Assembly (NCBI GenBank): GCA_038326725.1
Contig: JBBQKI010000032.1
Location: forward strand, 1 to 24,579
DNA: 24,579 bases
DNA from: JBBQKI01 sp038326725
Lineage (GTDB): Bacteria > Bacteroidota > Bacteroidia > Flavobacteriales > Flavobacteriaceae
Direction: 5' to 3'
Shown here piece after piece: positions 7,155-14,125 of this stretch. The position numbers and the translations under genes were made by a program. The notes beneath the pieces are model-generated. The model searched no databases. It was not told the DNA's origin and worked only from the letters and a program-made list of their open reading frames with translations. The first letter of the stretch is position 1. The number at the start of each line of letters is the position of its first letter.

Positions 7155-8204
7155 TTATTTTTCCCGTAAAAACCCCTTCAAGCTTTCATAAATCAACCAA
7201 GGCTTTAAAAGTTGGTACAATTCCATCCCATCCTTTTTTACGTGTTTTTCATGGCCCTTAAAAAGTCCGGGTAGATAATGCTTGAGATGAACGGCCTTGT
7301 GTTGCGGATCATTTTTCCAAATCCAGGATTCTGGCCTTATCCACGGTGAAAAAATGGCCCAAGTTTTTATCTCAAGTGCTTTTGCCATGTTTATTGCGCC
7401 CCCTTCGTTTCCAATTACTGCTTCGCAAAAAGTAGTTGTAACGATAAATTCCCGTAGGCCGGAAGGGCTATATTTTAAAATAGCTTTTTGTGTATTTTCA
7501 TTGCAGAGGGAAATCAACCGCTCAGCTTCATTTTTTTGATTTGGTGCAAAATTGAATATAATTTTTTTGTCGGGAAAATCGGTCACCAACCAATTCAAAA
7601 GCGTTGCCATATATTCCAGCGGATAGGTCTTATTTTTGCTGGAACCTAAACAATTTACCATAATGGGTTTTTCCGTTATGCGCAACATTTGGAGTTTCTC
7701 ATCCAAGGATTTCTTTTCGTTTTCGGCAACAAAAATCTTAGGGGTAAACCTAGGTTCCACCTCCCCTAAAAGGGGTTTTAGAAAATCGAGCCGATTGAGG
7801 TAGGCCATAGGAACGTTGATTTCGGGACTATATGAAGTAAGGATAATGGTTTCCGTATATGCCCAGCTTAGGTACCACTTTTTTTTCCCGATTCTTTTTT
7901 TTGCCATGGAAAAGTAACTGGCAGTGGCACTGAAATTTTTTGAATATAAATCAATGACGGTATCGTATTTCTCTTTTTGTATTTTTTTAAAAAATTGAAA
8001 AGTTGCACTTAAGGATTTTTGAGTTTTCGGATAAAGTATGACCAACTTATCGATATACGGATTTTTTTCAACCACGGGAACGGTGCTTGAATTAATCAAA
8101 TAATGCAATTCGGCCGAAGGATATTTTTCACGCAGGGCTTCAAACAAAATGGTAGATGTTAAAACATCACCTATCATTTTTTTCTGAATTATCAATATTT
8201 TCAT
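7155..8204 (-). CDS. Family 9 glycosyltransferase (heptosyltransferase-like)
   Basis: 349 residues of the ADP-heptose:LPS heptosyltransferase family (GT9, GT-B fold), which adds core sugars to lipid A-Kdo in the cytoplasm. The N-terminal IIQKKMIGDVL (residues 5-15) is the typical acceptor-side glycine loop. NCLGSSKNKTYP begins the C-terminal donor domain, and IGNEGGAINMAKAL carries the donor-binding GG. The length is normal for the family. It lies 16 bases downstream of dapD on the same strand, so it is probably co-transcribed with it. Donor specificity (heptose or another sugar) cannot be decided. ATG start at 8204. Confidence 0.85.
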   Translation of the reverse strand: MKILIIQKKMIGDVLTSTILFEALREKYPSAELHYLINSSTVPVVEKNPYIDKLVILYPKTQKSLSATFQFFKKIQKEKYDTVIDLYSKNFSATASYFSMAKKRIGKKKWYLSWAYTETIILTSYSPEINVPMAYLNRLDFLKPLLGEVEPRFTPKIFVAENEKKSLDEKLQMLRITEKPIMVNCLGSSKNKTYPLEYMATLLNWLVTDFPDKKIIFNFAPNQKNEAERLISLCNENTQKAILKYSPSGLREFIVTTTFCEAVIGNEGGAINMAKALEIKTWAIFSPWIRPESWIWKNDPQHKAVHLKHYLPGLFKGHEKHVKKDGMELYQLLKPWLIYESLKGFLREK

Positions 8205-8220
8205 TCTTTTCAGGAAAGTT

Positions 8221-9036
8221 TTACACTGCTACACTGTGTTCCCGCAACGCTTCGTTCAAGGAAGTTTTTAGATCGGTACTTTCCTTGCGTTTCCCGATAA
8301 TGAGCGCACAAGGTACTTGAAATTCTCCCGCAGGGAATTTTTTGGTATAACTACCGGGAATCACAACTGAGCGAGCGGGAACAACACCTTTAGTTTCCAA
8401 GGGTTTGCTTCCCGTTACATCAATAATTTTCGTTGAAGCCGTAAGCACCACATTGGCCCCAAGCACAGCTTCTTTTTCCACCCGCACGCCTTCCACTACA
8501 ATGCAGCGCGACCCAATAAAAGCATTATCCTCAATAATTACCGGAGATGCCTGCAGAGGTTCCAAAACCCCCCCAATACCCACGCCGCCGCTGAGGTGTA
8601 CGTGTTTGCCGATTTGTGCACAACTCCCCACCGTGGCCCAAGTGTCCACCATAGTACCTTCATCCACATAAGCGCCAATGTTGACGTAGCTCGGCATTAA
8701 AATAACGCCTTTGGAAATATAGGCGCCATAACGCGCCACGGCATGGGGAACTACACGAATTCCTTTTTCGGCATAACCTTTTTTTAATGGGATTTTATCA
8801 TGATATTCAAAAATTCCAGCTTCAAGGGTTTCCATTTTTTGTATGGGGAAATACAGTACGATGGCTTTTTTTACCCATTCGTTTACCTGCCAACCATTGG
8901 CTACTGGTTCCGCGCAGCGCAATTTCCCTTCATCGCAAAGGCCAAGAACTTCGCGAATGGCAGCTATGGTTTCGGCATTTTTCAAAAGTGAGCGGTCTTC
9001 CCAAGCTTTTTCAATGGTTTGTTGCAGTATTTTCAT
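8221..9036 (-). CDS. dapD: 2,3,4,5-tetrahydropyridine-2,6-dicarboxylate N-succinyltransferase
   Basis: Uses succinyl-CoA to succinylate tetrahydrodipicolinate in the DAP/lysine pathway, supplying meso-DAP for peptidoglycan. The 271 residues match the family's usual length. A helical N-terminal domain is followed by a left-handed beta-helix of hexapeptide repeats (about residues 100-225), seen in GAYVDEGTMVDTW, GSCAQIGKHVHLSGG and IGSRCIVVEG. ATG at 9036 is clear. A TAnnTTTG box at 9086-9093 probably drives it, giving an AAG-rich leader of roughly 40 bases. The glycosyltransferase gene 16 bases downstream is likely in the same transcript. Confidence 0.96.
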   Translation of the reverse strand: MKILQQTIEKAWEDRSLLKNAETIAAIREVLGLCDEGKLRCAEPVANGWQVNEWVKKAIVLYFPIQKMETLEAGIFEYHDKIPLKKGYAEKGIRVVPHAVARYGAYISKGVILMPSYVNIGAYVDEGTMVDTWATVGSCAQIGKHVHLSGGVGIGGVLEPLQASPVIIEDNAFIGSRCIVVEGVRVEKEAVLGANVVLTASTKIIDVTGSKPLETKGVVPARSVVIPGSYTKKFPAGEFQVPCALIIGKRKESTDLKTSLNEALREHSVAV

Positions 9037-9045
9037 ATAGTCTTT

Positions 9046-9082
9046 GATCTTGCTTCTTATTTCTTACTTCTTGCTTCTTGAT
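9046..9082 (-). repeat. AAG-rich short direct repeat in the dapD leader
   Basis: CTTGCTTCTT occurs on the plus strand at 9049-9058 and 9070-9079 (21-base offset) within a pyrimidine-rich tract. In the mRNA sense this gives a purine-rich AAG-repeat leader with no Shine-Dalgarno motif. Its function is unknown. Confidence 0.6.
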
Positions 9083-9085
9083 TCG

Positions 9086-9093
9086 CAAATATA
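9086..9093 (-). promoter_or_regulatory. -7 promoter box of dapD
   Basis: The minus strand reads TATATTTG, a full TAnnTTTG match. The best -33 TTG (9118-9120 on the plus strand as CAA) is 24 bases away, slightly long. RNA would start near 9080. Confidence 0.5.
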
Positions 9094-9146
9094 AAACCTC
9101 AATTTCAATATAGTGCCCAATAGTAGCATACTATTTTGGAAACCCT

Positions 9147-9154
9147 TATTTTTG
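9147..9154 (+). promoter_or_regulatory. -7 promoter box of ruvX
   Basis: TATTTTTG matches TAnnTTTG and ends seven bases before the ruvX ATG, so the expected transcript is leaderless or nearly so. No -33 TTG is seen at standard spacing; TTTTG at 9134-9138 is too close. Confidence 0.45.
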
Positions 9155-9161
9155 CGGGAAA

Positions 9162-9569
9162 ATGGGAAGGATTTTAGCCATAGATTACGGGACCAAGCGC
9201 AGCGGTATTGCCATTACCGATGAGATGAAATTGATTGCATCGGGTTTAACAACCGTGGCTTCAAAGGAACTGCTTTCTTTCCTCAAAAATTACTTGGCTT
9301 CGGAAAAAGTGGAACTGGTTTTGGTGGGCGAACCCAAGCAAAAAGATGGGACGCATTCTGAAGTTGAAAAGGAAATTCAAAAGTTCATTTTAAAATTTTC
9401 GGAAACCTTTCCCGAAATGAAAATTGAGAGGGTGGACGAACGTTTTACCAGCAAAATGGCTTTTCAAACAATGATCGATAGTGGCTTGAAAAAGAAACAA
9501 CGCCAAAACAAGGCTTTGGTGGACGAGATAAGCGCCACCATTATTTTGCAGAGCTATCTTTATAAATAA
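9162..9569 (+). CDS. ruvX: Putative pre-16S rRNA nuclease RuvX/YqgF (Holliday junction resolvase-like)
   Basis: 135 residues of the YqgF/RuvX family with an RNase H-like fold, implicated in 16S rRNA 5'-end maturation. The N-terminal IDYGTKRSGIA carries the first catalytic aspartate (D8). VDERFTS in the middle and DEISATIILQSYL at the C-terminus hold the other acidic residues. The length is typical. ATG at 9162 follows a -7 box by seven bases. It is the first of four plus-strand housekeeping genes (ruvX, def, DUF5606, mazG) and is divergent from dapD. Confidence 0.93.
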   Translation: MGRILAIDYGTKRSGIAITDEMKLIASGLTTVASKELLSFLKNYLASEKVELVLVGEPKQKDGTHSEVEKEIQKFILKFSETFPEMKIERVDERFTSKMAFQTMIDSGLKKKQRQNKALVDEISATIILQSYLYK

Positions 9570-9668
9570 TGAGTTATGAGTATTTCGAAAATAGAATAAG
9601 GAAAAAGGAATTAGCGAATAGCGAATAGTTTTGCTTTAAACTTTTAAACCCAGAACCTAAACAAGAAA
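9570..9668 (+). promoter_or_regulatory. ruvX-def intergenic region with -7 box and short repeats
   Basis: TAGTTTTG at 9626-9633 fits TAnnTTTG and would start RNA near 9640, about 29 bases before the def ATG. No -33 element is visible at standard spacing. The box overlaps a small tandem repeat, GCGAATA occurring twice in 9614-9627. The rest is low-complexity AT-rich sequence. Confidence 0.38.
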
Positions 9669-10259
9669 ATGATATTACCTATAGTTGCCTACGGAGACCC
9701 CGTTTTACGAAAAAAGAGTGAGGCCATAACAAAGGATTATCCTAAGTTTGATACGCTTTTGGAAAATATGTTCGACACGATGTATGATGCACGTGGCGTT
9801 GGTTTGGCCGCCCCGCAGATTGGGTTGCCCATTCGATTATTTATAGTGGATTCATCGCCCTTTGCTGATGATGAAGATTTGACAAAAGAAGAACAGGAAT
9901 TGGTTGCTACCTTCAAAAAAATATTTATTAATCCTAAAATAATTTCAGAAACCGGTGATGAATGGGCGTTTAACGAAGGATGTTTGAGTATTCCCGATAT
10001 CCGGGAGGACGTTTTCCGACAGCCGGAAATCGTTATTGAATTTGAAGATGAAAATTTTCAAAAGCATACCGAAACATACAATGGCCTAGTGGCCCGAATC
10101 ATTCAGCATGAATACGACCATATTGAAGGTATTCTGTTCACTGACAAGCTTTCGCCATTAAAAAAACGTTTAATAAAAAGCAAATTGTCAAATATTTCAA
10201 AAGGCATTGTAAAAGTGGACTACCGCATGCGCTTCCCCAATTTAAAAAAGAAACGTTAA
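9669..10259 (+). CDS. def: Peptide deformylase
   Basis: Removes the formyl group from the initiator methionine of nascent proteins using a metal ion. All three family motifs are present: GVGLAAPQ (residues 43-50), EGCLS (103-107) and QHEYDH (146-151). This gives metal ligands C105, H147 and H151 and catalytic E148. The 196-residue length fits the longer Bacteroidota form, with an acidic insertion at about 62-82 (DSSPFADDEDLTKEEQ) and a basic C-terminus. ATG at 9669 starts directly before the conserved ILPIVAYGDPVLR. A 99-base spacer separates it from ruvX and may contain its own promoter. Confidence 0.96.
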   Translation: MILPIVAYGDPVLRKKSEAITKDYPKFDTLLENMFDTMYDARGVGLAAPQIGLPIRLFIVDSSPFADDEDLTKEEQELVATFKKIFINPKIISETGDEWAFNEGCLSIPDIREDVFRQPEIVIEFEDENFQKHTETYNGLVARIIQHEYDHIEGILFTDKLSPLKKRLIKSKLSNISKGIVKVDYRMRFPNLKKKR

Positions 10260-10262
10260 CAG

Positions 10263-10294
10263 TTTTGGAAATTTAACCGAAAAACAGATATTTG
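10263..10294 (+). promoter_or_regulatory. Promoter of the DUF5606 gene
   Basis: TTTTG at 10263-10267 and GATATTTG at 10287-10294 are separated by 19 bases, the standard Bacteroidota spacing; the -7 box has one mismatch (G for T). RNA would begin near 10300, about 17 bases before the ATG. Confidence 0.55.
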
Positions 10295-10316
10295 TATTCC
10301 TTAATTAATAAAATCC

Positions 10317-10865
10317 ATGAGCTTAGAAAAAGTAATGTCCATTTCCGGGAAGCCCGGCCTTTACAAATTGGTGACCCAAACCCGAGGAGGCTTTTTGGCC
10401 GAATCTTTATTGGACGGGAAAAAGATAAACATCAGTGCCCGCAGCAACGTTAGCCTGCTTTCTGAGATTGCAGTTTACACTTTGACAGAAGAAGTACCTT
10501 TACGCGAGGTTTTGAAAAAAATGCAAGAAAAGGAAAACGGGGGTGAAGCCATAAGCCACAAAGCTTCAAAAGATGAGTTGGAAGAATATTTTTTCGCGGT
10601 TGTTCCGGATTATGATGAAGATAAAGTTTACCCCAGCGATATAAAAAAAATCGTTCAATGGTATAATTTGCTTCATAAAAACGGTATCGTCGATTTTTCA
10701 AAAGAAGAAGCAAAACCAGAGGAAAAAGAAGAGGCTGAAATGGTGAAAACTGAATTGGTTAAAAAAGCTCCGGCGAAAGCCAAAGTCACCAAAACTGCCG
10801 TTCCAAAGGCTTCAACAACCAAAAAGGGCGGTCCGGGAAAAAATACTTCCGCCCGGAAAACCTAA
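10317..10865 (+). CDS. DUF5606 domain protein, function unknown
   Basis: 182 residues of the uncharacterised DUF5606 family, recognisable by the opening MSLEKVMSISGKPGLYKL, G..AESL.DGKK and the second module AVVPDYDEDKVYPSDIKKIVQWYN. The N-terminal half (to about 60) looks like a small beta-rich fold and the second part (about 85-128) is helical. Residues 130-182 form a charged tail, first Glu/Lys-rich, then Lys/Ala/Pro-rich with AKAKVTK and KGGPGK, which resembles nucleic-acid-binding tails. There is no signal peptide or membrane segment. It has its own probable promoter and a strong terminator. RNA or ribosome association would fit the ruvX-def neighbourhood but is only a guess. Confidence 0.8.
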   Translation: MSLEKVMSISGKPGLYKLVTQTRGGFLAESLLDGKKINISARSNVSLLSEIAVYTLTEEVPLREVLKKMQEKENGGEAISHKASKDELEEYFFAVVPDYDEDKVYPSDIKKIVQWYNLLHKNGIVDFSKEEAKPEEKEEAEMVKTELVKKAPAKAKVTKTAVPKASTTKKGGPGKNTSARKT

Positions 10866-10891
10866 TACGCGATTTAATTTAATTAAACAAG

Positions 10892-10934
10892 CCCACAGTC
10901 CCGAAGTTTCGGAATAAACTGTGGGTTTTGTTTT
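10892..10934 (+). terminator. Intrinsic terminator after the DUF5606 gene
   Basis: CCCACAGT (10892-10899) pairs with ACTGTGGG (10918-10925). The loop holds a smaller CCGA/TCGG stem, and the T-rich tract TTTTGTTTT follows at 10926-10934. The hairpin starts 26 bases after the DUF5606 stop and ends 13 bases before the mazG start codon. Confidence 0.85.
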
Positions 10935-10947
10935 AATCCCAAAATAG

Positions 10948-11724
10948 ATGAACACCCGCCAAACCCAACTTCAAGCTATAGATAGGTTGCTCACTATTAT
11001 GGATGAGCTTCGCGAAAAATGCCCTTGGGACAAAAAACAAACCTTTGAAACCCTACGGCATTTGACCATCGAAGAAACCTATGAACTTGGCGATGCAATC
11101 CTTGAAAAAGACCTTCAGGAAATCAAAAAAGAGCTCGGAGATTTATTGTTGCATATTGTTTTTTATGCCAAAATAGGGAGTGAAACCAATGCTTTTGATA
11201 TTGCTGATGTTGCTGAAAGTATTTCTGAAAAATTGATTTCCCGTCATCCGCATATTTATGGTGATGTGAAAGTGGCAGATGAAGAAGAAGTAAAACGTAA
11301 TTGGGAAAACTTGAAATTAAAGGAAGGAAAAACTAGCGTGCTGGAAGGCGTTCCCAAATCTTTGCCCGCTTTGGTGAAAGCAAATCGAATCCAAGATAAA
11401 GTTGCTAGCGTTGGTTTTGACTGGGAAAAACCCGAGCAGGTTTTTGAAAAATTACAGGAAGAATTAAAAGAGTTGCAGTTTGAAATTTCAGAAAATAACC
11501 GTGAAAAAATTGAAGCCGAATTTGGCGACGTTCTTTTTTCAATGATAAATTATGCCCGTTTCCTGAAAGTGGATCCCGAAAATGCCTTGGAACGGACCAA
11601 TAAAAAATTCATTAAACGCTTCCAATATTTAGAGCGAAAAGCTGCTGAAATGGGCAAGTCACTTAAAGAAATGACTCTGGCCGAAATGGATGTTTATTGG
11701 GAAGAAGCGAAAGTTAGAGGGTAG
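10948..11724 (+). CDS. mazG: Nucleoside triphosphate pyrophosphohydrolase MazG
   Basis: Hydrolyses NTPs or dNTPs to the monophosphate and pyrophosphate, cleaning the nucleotide pool; in E. coli it is also linked to (p)ppGpp levels. The 258 residues contain two MazG domains. The first has CPWDKKQT (25-32), the EE..E set E42, E43, E46 and then E62/D65 in KELGDLLLH. The second has E171/E172/E175 and E191/D194 in EFGDVLFS. The KFIKRFQYLE ending is typical of the family. ATG at 10948 lies 13 bases downstream of a terminator, with no room for a promoter in between, so expression would need read-through or an overlapping start site. Confidence 0.95.
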   Translation: MNTRQTQLQAIDRLLTIMDELREKCPWDKKQTFETLRHLTIEETYELGDAILEKDLQEIKKELGDLLLHIVFYAKIGSETNAFDIADVAESISEKLISRHPHIYGDVKVADEEEVKRNWENLKLKEGKTSVLEGVPKSLPALVKANRIQDKVASVGFDWEKPEQVFEKLQEELKELQFEISENNREKIEAEFGDVLFSMINYARFLKVDPENALERTNKKFIKRFQYLERKAAEMGKSLKEMTLAEMDVYWEEAKVRG

Positions 11725-11804
11725 TTTTTAGTTTTTAATTTTTAGTTGTTGGTCAGAATTCAACAATTGGAATTGAAAAGAAAATCCATTAACTATCAAC
11801 CAAC
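11725..11804. repeat. Low-complexity spacer between convergent mazG and DUF349 genes
   Basis: 80 bases with repeated TAGTTTTTAG-like units at 11722-11745 and a loosely complementary AACTATCAACC segment near 11791-11801. No GC-rich hairpin with a U-tract is seen. It may act as a weak bidirectional terminator or be inert simple-sequence spacer. Confidence 0.4.
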
Positions 11805-14024
11805 CTAATCTTCCCGAACCAATTTTATCTTTTTCAATTTCGCTTTCCAAACTTCCAATTGTTCTTTTTGGCGGTTTATGTTATTGTGCACTTCACGAAC
11901 CAACGGGTTGTTGGAATCCACATGTTGGAAAAATCCGAGGTTGTTCTCCAATTGCAAAATTTCATCCCTCGTTTCATCGATTTTTTTGGAAATGAAAAAA
12001 TGCTCGTTTTGAAGTTTGCGCTCATCCTCTTGGCTAACCATGGAATTCAGTTTATTCTCAAACTTGATGAGTTCGGTTTCCTTTTTTCCCAAGTCTAGTT
12101 TCCCAAAAAGCCCATCGAGGGTTTTATTGAATTTTTGCTCGATATGCCTTTTGCTTTGGGCTACTTTCCCCAATTCTTTCCAAGTGTTGATTTGCTGTTT
12201 TATGGAAGCTAAATCTGTTTTGTGATCACCGGTCATTTCAAAATTGGATAGGGAATCCAACAGTTGTTTTTTTGCTTCGTAATTTGCAACTTCTTCTTTA
12301 TTCTCTTCATTCTTTTGGGCATGAACCCTTTCAAAATAATGGTTGCACGCATTTTTGAACTGCTTCCAAACCCTGTCGCTGTCCTTCCGGGGAACATGGC
12401 CTATATGTTTCCAGTCGTTTTGGATTTTTTTCATCAATGGTGTTATTGCCTCAAAATCTTCCCCATCTTTATTTTCATCGGCTATTTGGATAAGCTCTTG
12501 TTTTTTTTCAAGGTTTGAAAATTGCTCTTTTTTGTGATTTTTATAAAAAACATTTTTTTCGTGGTTAAAGGCTGCCGAGGCGTCTTTAAATGCTTTCCAC
12601 ATTTCTTTGTTTTTAGCCCGGGGCACGCTTCCTGCCGAAAAATATATTTCTCTTAACTCCTGCACTTTCTTCATTGCATTTTGCCAGGCCTGATGGCTTG
12701 GTTTTGGTTCGCTGGACAGGATTTCAATTTCGGATATTAACTGTTTCTTTAAGTCATAATTAGCCTCAAATTCTTTTTCCAATTCTTCCAATTGCAACTG
12801 CCGACGGTCGTGAATTACTTTGGTCAATTCACTGAATCTGTCCCAAACCAAATCGCGGTGTTCTTTTGCAACGGGACCAATATCTTCTTTCCACATTTTA
12901 TGGAGCATCTGCAGTTCTCGGAAAGCTTTGTTGATATCGGGTTCGTTTTCAAGGACCTCTGCGCGCTCAATGATTTTAAGTTTTTCTTCTAGATTATGCT
13001 TAAAATCCAAATCGCGAAACTCACGGTTCAGGTTAAGAAAATCATAGAAATTCTCCACGTGGTGATGGTAAGTATTCCAAACTGTATTGTACTTATCGCG
13101 TGGGATTGGCCCTGCGCCACGCCATTTTTCCTGAATTTCCTTGAAATGTTTTGAAGTGGTATTTATATTTTCCTCTGCATTAAGAAGCCCTTTCAATTCT
13201 TCGATCAACGCCCAACGGTTGTCAAGGTTTGCTTGAAGGTCTTTTTTAAGGTTTTTGAAATGGTTGTTGTGCTTGTCCTTGAATTCAAAATAGAGCGTAT
13301 TGAATTCTTTTTTTAGGGGTGAAGCATAATGAAAATCGATTATGTTCCCACCTTCGGCAAGAAAAGCCTCCTTCTTTCGTGCTTCATCTTCATTGATTTT
13401 TGAATGGAATTCCGAACGAATTTCCTCAACTTCATTTTTTATTTCCTGAACGGGTTTACTTTTTATAAGTTTTTCAAGCTCGTAAATCAACTCTTTTTCA
13501 GAAAGTGTGGTATAATCTATTTGTGTATCATTTTCCGGCGCATCTTCTTCATCTTCCGAAGAAGTTATTTCTTCTTCGTCGGGAACGTTTTCATCTTCAT
13601 TTTTTTCTTCAACTTCATTTTCATCCTCCTGCATTAATGGTTCGGAAACATTATTTAAAGTGGATTCATCTTCATCTTCGGAAGAAGCTATTTCTTCTGC
13701 GTCAGAAACGTTTTCATCTTCATTTTTTTCTTCAACTTCATTTTCATCCTCCTGATTTAATGGTTCGGAAATATTGTTTAAAGTGGACTCATCTTCAATT
13801 TTTTCCTCGGTTTCCGTTATGGACTCTTCTTTTTCTTCAACTGAATTTTCTGTTTCAGTCACCTCGTTTTCAGATGCTTCCAACTCTATTAGATCATCTT
13901 TTGACGAAACGGGAGCATCAATCTCTTTTGAAGAGTTTTTTGAGGTTTCTCCTTTTTGGGTTTCAGGGGTTGAAGGATTTTCGGTTTCGGTAAAATCTTC
14001 TCGGAATTGTTTTTCGTCGGACAT
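11805..14024 (-). CDS. DUF349 multi-repeat protein with acidic N-terminal region
   Basis: About 739 residues. Residues 1-185 are very acidic and Ser/Thr/Glu-rich with two perfect-length 41-residue repeats (78-118 and 119-159). The rest is helical with five DUF349-type modules, each showing a W(K/R).(I/A)G.(V/I)(P/A)(R/K)..(D/H/R)...W..F-like signature (for example KWRGAGPIPRDKYNTVW, DWKHIGHVPRKDSDRVWKQF). The C-terminus is a coiled coil. No signal peptide is seen. DUF349 proteins have no firm biochemical role that I can cite; a scaffold or ribosome/nucleic-acid-associated role is possible. ATG at 14024 is chosen over an upstream TTG (14033). Confidence 0.85.
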   Translation of the reverse strand: MSDEKQFREDFTETENPSTPETQKGETSKNSSKEIDAPVSSKDDLIELEASENEVTETENSVEEKEESITETEEKIEDESTLNNISEPLNQEDENEVEEKNEDENVSDAEEIASSEDEDESTLNNVSEPLMQEDENEVEEKNEDENVPDEEEITSSEDEEDAPENDTQIDYTTLSEKELIYELEKLIKSKPVQEIKNEVEEIRSEFHSKINEDEARKKEAFLAEGGNIIDFHYASPLKKEFNTLYFEFKDKHNNHFKNLKKDLQANLDNRWALIEELKGLLNAEENINTTSKHFKEIQEKWRGAGPIPRDKYNTVWNTYHHHVENFYDFLNLNREFRDLDFKHNLEEKLKIIERAEVLENEPDINKAFRELQMLHKMWKEDIGPVAKEHRDLVWDRFSELTKVIHDRRQLQLEELEKEFEANYDLKKQLISEIEILSSEPKPSHQAWQNAMKKVQELREIYFSAGSVPRAKNKEMWKAFKDASAAFNHEKNVFYKNHKKEQFSNLEKKQELIQIADENKDGEDFEAITPLMKKIQNDWKHIGHVPRKDSDRVWKQFKNACNHYFERVHAQKNEENKEEVANYEAKKQLLDSLSNFEMTGDHKTDLASIKQQINTWKELGKVAQSKRHIEQKFNKTLDGLFGKLDLGKKETELIKFENKLNSMVSQEDERKLQNEHFFISKKIDETRDEILQLENNLGFFQHVDSNNPLVREVHNNINRQKEQLEVWKAKLKKIKLVRED
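13548..13793 (-). repeat. 123-base in-frame tandem repeat, two copies
   Basis: Copies occupy 13671-13793 and 13548-13670. Each encodes 41 residues starting DESTLNN and ending SSEDE. They differ at only a few positions (I/V, N/M, S/P, A/E, A/T). A recent in-frame duplication inside the acidic region of the DUF349 protein explains it. Confidence 0.9.
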
Positions 14025-14059
14025 TTCTTTCAATGTTAAGGTTCGTTTTTCTTAGCGGG

Positions 14060-14091
14060 TCAAGATACTAACAACTGCGCAAACGGCAAAA
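14060..14091 (-). promoter_or_regulatory. Promoter of the DUF349 gene
   Basis: On the minus strand TTTTG (14087-14091) is followed after 19 bases by TATCTTGA (14060-14067), one mismatch from TAnnTTTG. RNA would start near 14053, about 29 bases before the ATG at 14024. The 101-base aroE-DUF349 gap thus gives the gene a separate start. Confidence 0.45.
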
Positions 14092-14125
14092 CACCCGGCG
14101 TTTTTTTGAAACTGAAAATTATAAT

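Noticed and set aside
9037..9161. CRISPR-like or mobile-element repeat in the dapD-ruvX gap
   Set aside because: The repeats are only 10 bases long with no unique spacers, no terminal inverted repeats and no target duplication.
13505..13993. Long plus-strand open frame (162 residues) opposite the DUF349 gene
   Set aside because: It lies antisense to the acidic repeat region; its Phe/Leu/His-rich composition is the complement of the GAA/GAT-rich repeats, and it has no known motif.
14081..14108. Possible terminator hairpin after aroE (AAACG and CGTTT near a T-run)
   Set aside because: Only about five base pairs could form with a large loop, and the T-run follows the stem on the plus strand, the wrong strand for aroE.
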